DNA from: Pictodentalium vernedei | Taxonomy: Eukaryota; Mollusca; Scaphopoda; Dentaliida; Dentaliidae | Direction: 5' to 3' | NCBI GenBank assembly: GCA_031216915.1 | Contig: JAUFNR010000216.1 | Location: 1-64,000, forward strand | DNA: 64,000 nucleotides | Shown here: positions 37,011-47,446 of the stretch, piece by piece | Layout of the letters: every line of letters begins with the position of its first letter | Position numbering within the stretch: position 1 is the first letter of the stretch | Translations under genes and position numbers: made by a program | The notes under the pieces: model-generated | The model's input: only the letters and a program-made list of their open reading frames with translations | Database searches by the model: none | What the model was told of the DNA's origin: nothing

Positions 37011-37545
37011 TAAGACAGAGGAAAGCATTGGACTGGGGCGAGTAACTATCAGACTCTCCAACATTTTATTTCGGTGGAAACGGGGTTGACAGTGTCAGAA
37101 GCCAAATATATCACCACATACTGTACTGTCATGCTCTGTGCATTAGTAAACAATGCCACCACACCTCACATTGGCAAATGACACCAAGAGCCTTGTCTAA
37201 GGCCACATTGCAGTTGAGGAATGAGGATCATGAGCGAACCGTCCTCGTGATCTTTCAATTTGAAGTTCACTGTGCTGATCAAGGAATGATTGCACTTCGC
37301 AAATGCGACTCTGATGTTGTATTTGTGACAGATATTCAAGATTCTGATCCACTTCGCACTTTTAAAAAACAAATACTTGTTATTTAGATGTCGTCTATTT
37401 ATTATTGATAATAATGCAAAACGTTGCCTGAATGACGTTCATATAGAAAGCGAACATATATATAACGTTGCCTGAATGACTCCCATATGAAAATAAATAT
37501 ATACAGAATGTTGCCCAAAGGACGTTTATATAGTAAACACTTTCT
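37011..37545. repeat. Module D, last copy
   Basis: Near-identical to D in the 1-kb units up to about 37,480 ('gttgcctgaatgactcccat'). After that it departs into DNA that keeps repeating the 14-mer 'gttgcccaaatgac' up to about 37,780. Confidence 0.75.
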
Positions 37546-37791
37546 GACCTTTAGGCAACCAACATTAAGGCAACCGGATTTGGGCAACGCAAAATCATAT
37601 ATCTTTTAAAAATGCATATATTTTCAATTTTAATACACAAATGCATTATTTATTGATAAAATAGAAGTGATAAGAGATGTTTTAATAAATATAATCGTTT
37701 GTGACAAATATATTGATGAATATCTCTGAGGTTGCCCAAATGACGCAAGTTGCCCAAATGACAAGAAGTTGCCGAAATGTTGTTTACATAG

Positions 37792-37840
<49 letters not shown>

Positions 37841-38540
37841 GATTGGATATTAGGGAGACATTGCTCGCGCAATAGATATTCATTAGGGAGACATCTGATT
37901 TAGGGAGACACATACGCGTCGCCCTAATGTTTTCGCCATCGCTCAAGCTCGCTACATTGGTCTTAGACCAACAAAATGTTGTCTGTTAAATGTGATTAGG
38001 GGTGTGAACAAAATAAGATATTGACCTCGAGTGGGAGTTTTGCAGGAAAGATGGCACAATGAATTTTAAAAAACACCTAAAATATATGCCATGTAAAAAA
38101 ATTGTACATTGGGGGACACTTCGTTCTAAAGTCAATGTTCTCTTTAAAAATAGAATATGTTTTGATTATATTTGTTTCCGTATGTGTGAAATGGGTAAAG
38201 ACAGCTAATTGAGAAGATATTGGCCTGTATATTTAACCCATTCTAAACACAATCGAATGATTTCATTATCAGCGTCCATATTTTTAAATTAGTGTCGATA
38301 TACACTTTCGGCATGAAAATTTATACATTAGGTATACGTGCGTCTCGAACGCTTACGTGCTGAAGTGACATCGAGATTTGTAGTTTGTAAAATATTTACC
38401 CTTTCAGGATAATCATTCCATATTTTGCATTCTATTTATTCGTTTCTAAAGAATGCACTGTGAAGATAGTGATCTGTACCGTAGCAAACTTTACAACATG
38501 GAAGATGGAATAAACTACCAGCACATTGATACATTGGTAC
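37546..38540. other. AT-rich unassigned DNA with short repeats
   Basis: Contains scattered 'gttgcccaaatgac' motifs (D tail), a (TA)n tract at 37,793-37,835, and three 'tagggagaca' repeats at about 37,850-37,911. 37,930-38,540 shows no gene or repeat that I recognise. Confidence 0.5.
37793..37835. repeat. (TA)n microsatellite
   Basis: About 21 uninterrupted TA dinucleotides. Confidence 0.97.
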
Positions 38541-38826
38541 ATTTATTTATTTATTTATTTTTTTTTTTTTTGGGGGGGGGGGGGTTACGACACTTTCAAC
38601 AGCCAGGTTAAAAGATCGAGCAGATTTACGGTTGGAGGAAGCCTGAGTACCCGGAGAGAACCACCGAGCAGTGGTGAGCATGTGCCAAACTCTCCAACGT
38701 ACTAACCCAGCGGTTAGCAATGGTTGAAGGCATGCGCACCATCGACGTGCAGTACGCCATTAATACACGGCGCCACCCGTGCCCCCAAAAAAGGCAATGG
38801 GAATTTAAGTGCCTTGCGCAAGGACT
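38541..38826 (-). mobile_element. SINE, antisense, 5'-truncated
   Basis: Read on the minus strand it ends in a (ATAA)n/A-rich tail (38,541-38,571, next to a G run at 38,572-38,584). The middle has 'ggttctctccgggtactc' and 'gcttcctccaacc', and it retains 'aaggcactt'. The tRNA-like head is missing because GGACCGG-rich DNA begins at about 38,827. Same family type as the elements at 1,471-1,819 and 41,631-42,000. Confidence 0.75.
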
Positions 38827-38965
38827 AGGGATGCGGACCAGACCGCATACAACCGGTACGGTCTGTGTCCCAGGGCTGGACCTCGTACCGGTCCGGACCG
38901 CTGGACCGCTTTGGACCGGTTCACTCATGGTGGTCCAGTACTGGACCGGTCCGTGGATTTTAATA
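38827..38965. repeat. GGACCGGTCC-rich cluster, left
   Basis: Dense 'ggaccggt', 'gtaccggtcc' and 'ctggaccg' words, many overlapping the palindrome GGACCGGTCC, directly abutting the truncated SINE. Multiple short subterminal palindromes are typical of hAT element ends, but no clear TIR pair or 8-bp duplication was found. Confidence 0.5.
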
Positions 38966-40300
38966 CATAGATGTGTGCCAAGCTTTAGCACTGGGTTTAT
39001 TTGGTACGGAAATCCGAAGCTCCAATCACCAGTTAATACACAGTGTCGCATATGTCTGGTCGGCCGCGGTATGCATATTGCTAATGCTAATGACAATGGC
39101 TGATGTCAGACAAGTCAGCGAATTACTAGGTCAACTAACCCTTGTATGCTGTTCAATGTACTGAACATGGGTCGCAAATTACGATATATCCTATAGTTGC
39201 CAATATATACCCCCCCCCCTCTCCACCCCCACCCCCCCCTCCCATTTCTACATCTAATTCCGGTACGCATACCTGGCTGTTGGAAATTGACCAATCTATC
39301 TGGAGTATGTCAGGTGCCAATGCTAAGAACAACGCGTTATTAGTACTGAAAGACTTGGAGCATTGCACTGTCTGCCTTTATTCTTAACCCAATCAAATAC
39401 TACATGATTGGGTTAAGAACTTAGAGATCGATGCTGCAAATGTTCCAATTCTTTCGACACTAATAACGTTTAGTCTGTAGTCCACGTTTCCGCTATCCTC
39501 CACAGTCCACAAGCTATATGACATAATAGCGTGTAGAGGATAGTGGGGACGTGAACTACAGACTCTACAATGAGTCACAGTCAGGGGCGTAACCACGTAA
39601 ACAAATATTAAAGGAGGAGGGGGTCAGGGTGCATCCAAGGAGGTGCCAATTAGTCTGACAGTATGATACACAGCATTATCCGAGCCGCTGCGCAGTGGCA
39701 AAGTGGGTGCACGAGAGGGGATATCCTCCTATTGGTGGTGAGGGTCCGCATGTATCCTCTGGTACATTTTGAAAAAAAATGTGGGCCAAAATTCGTTTTC
39801 TCGGCGATTCTGAGGCTGGTGTTACCGACTCCCCAGGTAAGGGCTGCTGGACATTGCTGATTCGAATTCTCTGCTTCTTTCGTTATCAGACTCGCTTCTA
39901 AATTTATAAATTTTGTCCACCTCTTCTTTTGCGTTTTGTTTTGGACTGACTTCAAACATCGCCACGTGTTTAATCGGGACCATGGGTTAATAATTTTCGG
40001 AAATTTTTAGAGGGTGGGTTAAATACCCCTCTTACCCCACCCCTCCCCGGTTTTTTACCCCACTGGGGTCACAGTCACAAGCTGTAGGCAATACAAAGTA
40101 GCATGTTTGTTCGTTCTCTAACTGCTCTACAATGATGGAGATGAGAAATAGTTCAAAATACACTGCGCATTTCCACAATGTGCATGTGCATACAATGTAT
40201 TATATAACATGCCCAGAGTTACCAAGGTTGGCCCCGGCCAAGGGCAGTACGATGAAACATTCTGGCACACAAATTTGTATACTAATTCAATCATTATAAG
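38966..40300. other. Unassigned DNA with hairpins
   Basis: No gene supported. It holds a perfect 13-bp hairpin, 'cttaacccaatca' / 'tgattgggttaag' (39,385-39,419 region), and a ~93-bp foldback (separate entry). A 'caggggcgtaacc' phrase near 39,583 resembles the end of the 16.8-kb element. Confidence 0.4.
39472..39564. repeat. Foldback repeat
   Basis: Arms of about 33 bp. 'agtctgtagtccacg' and 'ctatcctc' at the left pair with 'gaggatag' and 'cgtgaactacagact' at the right, with four or so mismatches and a ~26-bp loop. Confidence 0.8.
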
Positions 40301-40304
40301 GTAC

Positions 40305-40396
40305 CGGTACCTTAAAGGAGGGACAATGTTAAAATCGTACTTTTGGTATTACCAAAAGTAAGATTTTAACACATTTCCCTCCATTTGAGGTATTTT
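40305..40396. repeat. Foldback repeat
   Basis: A ~90-bp imperfect palindrome. 'taccttaaaggaggg' pairs with 'ccctccatttgaggta', and 'gttaaaatcgtacttttgg' with 'ccaaaagtaagattttaac'. There is almost no loop. It could be a small foldback transposon. Confidence 0.8.
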
Positions 40397-40399
40397 ATA

Positions 40400-40522
40400 A
40401 TGACTGGACCGGTCCGAGACCGCTCCAGGCAAGAAAACCTGACCACCGAGAGCTGGACCAGACCGGACTGGACCGCCTCTTCACTGGACCGGACAACCAC
40501 TGGCGGTACGGTACGGTAAGTG
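40400..40522. repeat. GGACCGGTCC-rich cluster, right
   Basis: Same word set as the 38.83-38.97-kb cluster ('ctggaccggtccgag', 'agaccggactggaccg', 'actggaccggac'), about 1.5 kb away and roughly in inverted order. Possible partner end of one element. Confidence 0.45.
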
Positions 40523-40552
40523 ACCTTAAACATCAATAAACGGATAGAGAAA

Positions 40553-41450
40553 TAAATAAAATCGAATCGACAGTTAAATGGATTGATGACATTGAGATGG
40601 AAATGTCAATGGTGCTGTGTATTTCAGGTGTTTTAAAGCTTTTTCCATTAATTATTTAAACATTTTTTACTCCAGATAATTCAATAAAAATAATTATTCA
40701 AATTTGTTATTTTAATAAATGTATCCATTTCCAAGAAGACTATTACTCTTAAGTTGCACACTGTCATCATGGTGTATGTTAAAATCATTTACATGTGTGC
40801 AAATATTCCTTCCACATTTCCGTAAAACAAAACTTTTATGACCCATTTATTCCTTAATAAAACGCAAGACAGTGGTATGAACATAGGCCTGTAAGACTGA
40901 ATAGTCCACCCCACCCATATCTATGGGTTGGTCCACATTTTGTTTGCGAACCAATAAGCGAGCATCCCATTCATGAATAATTACGCACCAGTACGAGGGG
41001 ATGGGGGTGGGGGTGGGGTGGGTACTACCAAACGCAAGGTGTTTTTTTATGTGTATGGTGGAGCTGCCCTGTGTCTCACCCAATACGCGGAGAGCTGCGA
41101 CCTGTTTTCTACTTCACTGAACATCGGGCACCCGCCCGGGCGGGCGGGCGGGCGTGCGGGCGGGCGAATGCTTACAGTCGACGCCATTCTCTGGAAAGTG
41201 ATAACTCACCAGACAGATTACTTCCATTTTCCATATTTAACAGAAGGTTGTCAGAGAGAGAGAGAGAAGGGGGAGAGAGAGAGAGGTGGTTATGTGGGAG
41301 GGTTGTGGGTAGATACTGGTGATGATATACAGCTGTACTTGATTTATGTGTACCATCCATTACGGTAGGAAACGTATTATTTACTGATTTTTATATCATC
41401 ATGTAACTCTCTATTCCCATGAAAATGCATGGGAAAAAAAGACGAATGGA
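40553..41450. repeat. Repeat F, copy 1
   Basis: Starts 'agttaaatggattgatgac' and passes 'tattttaataaatgtatcc', 'ttactcttaagttgcacac', 'tggtccacattttgtttgc' (in part), a (GGGC)n tract at 41,131-41,166, a (GA)n tract and 'ccattacggtaggaaacg'. A diverged second copy lies at 42.9-44.4 kb in the same orientation. No coding frame is supported. Confidence 0.75.
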
Positions 41451-41630
41451 TAAATTGTAAAATAGAGAAGAATTTTACCTGTACTCACGGTCGAAACTCT
41501 GGATTCAAATCCGATATGCAATACCAATGGCTTTATGTATTCTTAACCTTTTCCACCATTGACTATTATTAATAGAAGTTTATTAGTAGAAGTGTATCAA
41601 TGGAATCACTGATATTTAATACAGGGAATC

Positions 41631-41967
41631 CAGTAGCTCATTGGTTAGTGCGTTAAACTTCGGATCTCTTAGTCGTAGGTTCGAGCCTGACGCGTGCCAT
41701 CTGCGTTGTGTTCTTGGACAAGGCCGTTAATCGCAATTTCCACATAAGAGCACGGGGGCGTAGTGTGGTAACTGCATGTTCATATCCCACCTTCCATAAG
41801 TTCGTTTAAACAATATTTGCCCGACTTGCGCTGAGTTAGCAAGTTGGGGAGTCCGAACGTTACGCCCCGTAGCTCATTGGTTCTCTCCGGGTACTCCGGC
41901 TTCCTCCACCCATAAAACTGTCCCACACGAGGTCACCCTGTCTGTAGAAGTGTCGTTAAACCCCCAA

Positions 41968-41998
<31 letters not shown>

Positions 41999-42000
41999 AT
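41631..42000 (+). mobile_element. tRNA-headed SINE, sense
   Basis: Head with box-A-like 'tagctcattggttag' and box-B-like 'ggttcgagcc' 40 bases on. Then 'gttcttggacaaggccg', middle domain 'ggttctctccgggtactccg' plus 'gcttcctccaccc', and tail 'gtcgttaaaccccc' followed by (AATA)n to 42,000. An alternative reading, a decayed tRNA gene, is excluded by the SINE middle and tail. Transcription by Pol III is expected for the family, not shown. Confidence 0.88.
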
Positions 42001-42890
42001 ATTCCACTTTGTATGGTATTATGTCCTACTTCGAGGCAGTGTTTTGCTCCTGTTAACAACTCCCCGTCCTCACCCCCACCCGCTCTCCCTACATCTGGGT
42101 CTTTCCAGGAACCATAACATTTCCTATTTTTTCAAGTCTTGTTGTAGCGGTGTTTTGTTTTCCACATCAGTTTATATCCGATATGTATATATCATTCGAA
42201 TTGTGACGGCGAAAGATATAGATATGGAAAGACAAATTAATGATAAATTACGATTTTTTTGTGAGGAAACTAGTGTCAAAAATAAAAATAATTTTCAATG
42301 AAAATATCCATTTTATTCTGATTTGAGAGATACTATTTTAGAACATGACTCTGGAGAGAATATCAGACTTCAGTGACAACAGAATGTGTTTGTTAATTGA
42401 CGACTACCCCAGACAATGTTCAACACACCCAGCCATTGCCCGAAGAAAAGAAAACGCAACTTTTATCAAGATATGTTGTAACTAAATGCGGACAGACGGA
42501 CGGACGGACGGAAAAATATCATCGAGCTCGTTCCAATGTCGGGTCATAACATAAGCTATTTTTTAGCCAATCGTGAAAATGTTTAGTAAAACGAGATCAT
42601 ATTGGATAAATGCTGCTTCTATTTAGGATAAGTAGAGGAGGGTTCATAGAAATTCTGCTACAATTTTGTACTCTTTTTAAAACAAAAATTGAATAAAGCC
42701 AAAAATATTTAAAACGGCTAAGACGTATTTTGTCCAGTTTAAAAATGCACTTTAACTGCAACTGCGGCAATGTTTATGAGCACAGATACACGTATTTCCG
42801 AAAATAAACTTACACATTCGTGTAAAATTCCTTTGTTACTTTTATATACTATTGGCTAAACCACAAACTGAATGGTCAAATTATATATTG
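42001..42890. other. Unassigned AT-rich DNA with a MITE fragment
   Basis: 42,519-42,575 ('gagctcgttcc', 'gggtcataacataagctat') matches the palindromic centre of the TTAA MITE and is a fragment without recognisable ends. A (GGAC)n stretch lies at 42,493-42,513. Nothing else is recognisable. Confidence 0.5.
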
Positions 42891-42899
42891 TTTCAAGCA

Positions 42900-43362
42900 T
42901 TATCAATTTGAAAGGAACTTATGGAATTGATAGTTAAATGGGTTGATGACAATGAGAGGTGTTGTGTTTTTCGGGTGTTTTAGAGTGTATTTGCAGCGTC
43001 GGTGTTTAGTAAATTAATTAAACATTTTTTCTTCAAGATAATCAGTAAATGATAATTAATTAAAATTGTTATTTTAATAAATGTATCCGTTTCCGAGAAG
43101 AACATTACTCTTAAGTTGCACACTTCCCAAGATTATGTTACACATTTTTAGATGGGTACAAATATTCCTTCGTATTCCCCCCTCCCCAAAAGAAAACTTT
43201 TACAGCCCATTTAATCATTAATAAAACACCTGACAGAGGAATAAACATACACCTGTAAGACAGAACAGTCTACTCCTATCTTTATGTGTCAGTTGGTCCA
43301 CATTTTGTTTGCAAACAGATAGGCGAGCCTCCCATTTGTAAATTACACGCACTAGTCGGAGT

Positions 43363-43419
<57 letters not shown>

Positions 43420-43995
43420 AAACGCAAGTTGTTTTTTGGTGATGTGTATGATGGCGCTCTCCTCTGCCTAACGCCATAGACCTACGTGGAGAACTGCGAC
43501 CTATTTTATTACTTTTTCGAAACATCGGGCGGGCGGGGAGTGCTTACAGTCAAAGGGGGCCTCAGCAACATGATGGCTTACCAGACAGATCACGTTTATC
43601 TGTCACATTTAACAGCGGGCTATCGGAGATACAGAGAGAGAGAGAGAGAGAGAGGGGGATAGAGAGAGAGATATATATAGAGAGAGAGATAGACAGAGCG
43701 AGAGATAGAGGGGTGGGCGGCAATATACTAATTATCGGAGAGAGAGAGGTGGGACGACAATACACTAAATATCCGATACTATGCACAACAAATGCCTGAT
43801 GTCATGTTATTTACATATCGGCTGAATGAGTAAAACAAGATGTTGTAATTTAGGGCCTCCATTTTCGGCTGATATGAATTTGTCTAACTGCATGCATGCA
43901 GATTAGATTGACTCGTGGTTTTGATAAACCCCTAGCACATGTAACATTATTTGACCCATTCTTTTGCAAATCGTAGACAGAGATGAGGGGTGGGT

Positions 43996-44026
<31 letters not shown>

Positions 44027-44400
44027 GGGGTCTTTGTCGCTCATTACTCTTGCATTGGATACAGAAAATACATGCAGCATATGAAAAAAAGGTGAAATTG
44101 TTTTGGGACATGAATGAATCGAACTGCTGGAGGAAAATGAAGGTGAGAGAGAGTGGGGAAGAGAAAATGAGAGAGAGAAGATTCTAGTGTATCTGTAATT
44201 GCGACACTTTGTTTACGTAGATGGGTGTATGTGTGTGCGGGAAGGGGAGGGGTGCATGGGGTTGGAGTGTCGGGTACTGGTGGTGATAAATGTTCTGTAT
44301 TTGTACCGTCTATTACGGCCATGAAATGTATTATTTATTCAATTTTATATCATTATGTAACTCTGACCCCATGGAATTGGAAAAAGATGAACAAATAAAT
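42900..44400. repeat. Repeat F, copy 2, expanded
   Basis: Matches F copy 1 in order ('tagttaaatgggttgatgac' onward). It contains (GT)8 plus 40 G (43,360-43,416), long GA tracts (43,633-43,750), and a stretch at 43,690-43,900 ('atgtcatgttatttac', 'atcggctgaatgag', 'gatatgaatttgtctaactg') matching the extra segment of the long S satellite unit. A second (GT)n-(G)n tract sits at 43,994-44,030. It links F to the S array. Confidence 0.65.
43360..43416. repeat. (GT)n followed by 40-G run
   Basis: Seventeen bases of GT repeat run directly into an uninterrupted G run (43,377-43,416). Its length may be inaccurate in any assembly. Confidence 0.9.
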
Positions 44401-44829
44401 AGTGAACAAGTGAACCCACAGTCCAGCTGTACACGCCTCACTCCACGGGTAGTTTGTCTTCAGTTGGTTATTTAATCTCTCATATACTTGGCCATGGTTT
44501 ACTTATGATATTAGTGGGCTGACGTTGGCTACAGCTACTTTGTGCGACCATATTGTCGGTGTCATCATCCACTATAAATTTATAAAATTATGCCGTGGGC
44601 AATATTTGAAAACCATAAACACTTCATACTGGTCAAAATATAAGCAATCGATTCCCAAACGAATACAAACCCTTGGTCAGGTTAGAACTTTTGTAGCACA
44701 TATCGCGAGCCTTATCGTATCATTCTAAGCTATGGGTCAACACAAAAAAGACCTGCGTCGTTTTAAAAGGAAAAGTCTCGAAGAAATGCTAAAAGACAAT
44801 ATTTGAAATACCAAACCGACAAACTTGGA
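44401..44829. other. Unassigned DNA between F and S
   Basis: No repeat or gene recognised. A 67-codon frame (44,525-44,728) has no family resemblance. Confidence 0.4.
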
Positions 44830-44979
44830 GATTTTCCACCCTGTTCGTACCTCCAGTTATCACGTTATGGGGGGGCCTTATTGTGATACTTTATTTGACT
44901 GCTGGAAGACAAAATATAAAAATATATTTATGTTCTACCTCATCCGCCTAGGGAACTGCATAAATCGCACAGTAAGATG

Positions 44980-45017
<38 letters not shown>

Positions 45018-46357
45018 GGAGAGGTACGGGCGGGGTGGGTGGGTGGGCTAATGTACTAATTACACTATATACACATGTCTGCTGTAATGTTATTTGCGCA
45101 TCGGCTAAATGAGAGAAAGTACAAGCTGTTGTAACTCGGGGAATTAATGTTCGACCGACATGAATTAACCTGCACGGAGCAAGTGGAACGGAACATAGCG
45201 CCTTTGGCAAGCACTAAAATCCCCCCCCCCCCACTCCGGGACAACGGTTGATATATACCGATGGCATATCCTTCTAGTAAGCACGCTGGGGGGATTCCTT
45301 ATTGTGATGCGATAATAAAAATAAGTGGCATTTCTGTATACTAGAACAGGTCATACTGTGAATTGCAATAATGTTTTCTCTCCAATAAACGTAAAGCATG
45401 TGTTCATAAAATTGTACATACTTGTTTACATAAGCCTATTTTTCGTATAAATGCTTGTTGAATTTCCATAAAAAGAAGTCGTTTGGGGGTTGAATAGAAG
45501 AAAACCGTTCATGTCAACACTACTTCTAAAACGTTTGGTTTTTATAACTGTAGTTTAAAACGGTTGTTAAGTGCACATATGTCCTGTATATTTTGTCTTC
45601 TTATTATACAAAATTAGATGAAGTCAAAACGGAACATTCGCCCCAATTCCTATATTAAAGAGACAAAACATATTATGGCAGTCACTTGGACATATTGGTC
45701 GAATGTCACTAGAACTCACGCACGCCTTTGTACCAATTTTTTGTTCTGAACGGAAGCAAGGCTAAAGTGCCAAAATTTCACGCCGTAGATATGCTGTGTC
45801 AGGTAGATCCAAAACTCTAAAATGTATGCTTTCTCTATTGTCTCAGAAAATTGAAAGTTTGTAACTGCAAAACGTAGAGTTTTATATTCTTAGGATTGTT
45901 CTCTCCACCCCACCTCATCCGAATCACGCCCCCGCTATAATGAGTGTCTCACTCTACTATCCTTCTAGTTATCGCTTTAGGGGTATGCCTTGTCCTGTTA
46001 CTTTATTAGACTACAGGAAGACAAAATATAAAAATCTAATTCATTTTCTACGTCGTCAACCTAGGTAAGGAAGTGAATAAATCTGAATAAACAGGAAGAT
46101 GGAGAGAGAGAGAGATACAGAGAGAGGGGGAGATTGAGAGAGAGAGAGAGAGAGATGCGATTATAAAAATAAGTGGCATTTCTGTATACCAGACCAGGAG
46201 ATACGGTGAATTGCAATTGTATCATCTCCAATGACTGAAAAGCATGTGTTAATACAATTTTACTTACTTGTTTACATAACGTCCACGGAGTTCCAAAGTG
46301 TTCTGTGTGCCTGCTGGCACATAGAACACATTGGAACTCAGGGGACGATAAGCCTAT
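44830..46357 (+). repeat. S satellite array, part 1
   Basis: One long unit followed by a short unit. The units share 'gactacaggaagacaaaat', 'aaaaatatattttatt', a (GA)n tract, 'gcgattataaaaataag', 'ggtgaattgcaattg', 'gtttacataagcctat', 'aaagaagtcgtttggggg' (variants), 'cctcttaaacgattg', 'atgttaagtggacatatg', 'atggcagtcacttggacat' and 'gacgaaagtgcctaaattt'. All copies are in direct orientation. It is interrupted at 46,358 by the DIRS element and resumes at 53,483. Confidence 0.85.
46280..46347. mobile_element. 68-bp hairpin insertion with ATAA duplication
   Basis: An imperfect palindrome: arms 'cgtccacggagttccaa' onward and 'ttggaactcaggggacg', about 32 bp each, around a 4-base loop (tgct). 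It is flanked by ATAA at 46,276-46,279 and 46,348-46,351. The other S copies read 'tttacataagcctat' with one ATAA at this point, so this is an insertion with a 4-bp target duplication. It ends only 10 bp before the DIRS element. Confidence 0.85.
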
Positions 46358-46559
46358 ATTTTTATACTGTACCAATGACCCAGACTTAGCTGGTGCTAAC
46401 TCCACAAAAACCAGGGCCAAACACAAATTTTGCCCCCCAATCCCCAAAATTTGCATCCAAAACAAAAAGAAATCATGTCCTAAAGGACCTCCATAGTACG
46501 ACTCTACTGCGCATGCGCAGTGACGCAGTCGTCCCGAAATTGGCGCCAAATATCATTCT
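46358..46559. repeat. DIRS left inverted terminal repeat
   Basis: 46,371-46,559 is, by eye, a perfect 189-bp reverse complement of 53,255-53,443. The outer 13 bases differ from the right end and are represented in the internal complementary region. Confidence 0.93.
46506..46521. promoter_or_regulatory. NRF1-type palindrome in left ITR
   Basis: 'actgcgcatgcgcagt' is a perfect palindrome fitting the NRF1/alpha-Pal consensus YGCGCAYGCGCR, followed at once by 'gacgca'. The mirror copy is at 53,293-53,308. A promoter role in the ITR is inference; in DIRS-1 the terminal repeats are known to carry promoter activity. Confidence 0.5.
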
Positions 46560-47446
46560 CTGTTTGGCCCTTCATCAGTCAACATCTCACTGATCTTTGT
46601 GCTTGTAAATCTCAGTTTAAAGGATGCCAGACACGTAATTCTTGGAGAAAATGTGATTCTAAGGAGGATAGAAGGAGGAGAGGAAAAAAGAAGTGGCAAA
46701 AAATAATCAGGGCTGTACTTAAAATTTTTTGTTAAAATTATGTTAAGTTGCCTATTTTCGAGGCAAATGCCTCTTGTTGTCATTCTTGCTAATTGTTGCA
46801 CTGCTTATTCAGTGTTTCCTCTCCCCTAACCTTCTAAAGTCCCCCCTTGCAATTCTCCCATGCTTTTGGCATATTTTTGAGAAGTTTCATTTCTAAAATT
46901 TCCCTGGGAGAGTTGCTTGGTTACAGAATGTTTTCTGTTATTTTCCCCATAGTTACGTTTTCACCCATGGGTGTATAACGTTTGTGTTCTGCATCTTCCA
47001 TCTGATGTTCTGCAGATTCTCCCCTGGGAGTCTCTGTTTTGCATCAGATAGAGTGTAATTGAGGACTGATTCCGGGCCAGTTTTTTCAGTGCCTGGAGTC
47101 ATGTTTTCTTCTGTGTTTACACTGTTTGTTTTCATTGGCAACAGCCTTTTTTGAGGGGGGCTGTTTGCCTTTGAGGTAGTTTATCTCATTATAAGATACA
47201 TTTATATTATCCGAAAGTGTCTCATTAATTATTTTATATAATTTTAAAATTTTTGACCACACTTTGCCATCGGATCCATCGGGGCTCAACGTTACTTTTC
47301 AGCAACTTGGGCTTCTCTGAAAAAATATTTTTTCAAAATTATTTTGTTTTGCAATTGTTTTTTCATTTATTAATGGATCATGTTATTATGTATCTTTGTG
47401 TCAGGGGTTTTTGCGAGTAACTAGGACTTATTGTTGTTCCTTCACA
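46560..47446 (+). other. DIRS leader region
   Basis: About 890 bp between the left ITR and the first ATG of gag. Several stops in all plus frames; no gene recognised. Presumed untranslated leader and regulatory DNA. Confidence 0.6.

Noticed and set aside
38626..39103. 156- and 127-codon frames on opposite strands
   Set aside because: They cross a SINE fragment and the GGACCGG-rich cluster, and neither matches a protein family.
41172..41368. Frames through GA/CT microsatellites (also at 43.6, 45.0, 46.1 and 62 kb)
   Set aside because: Ser/Leu or Arg/Glu runs from dinucleotide repeats; no independent coding support.
41631..41700. Possible tRNA gene
   Set aside because: Box A and box B are present but no clean cloverleaf can be formed, and the sequence continues into a SINE middle and (ATAA)n tail.
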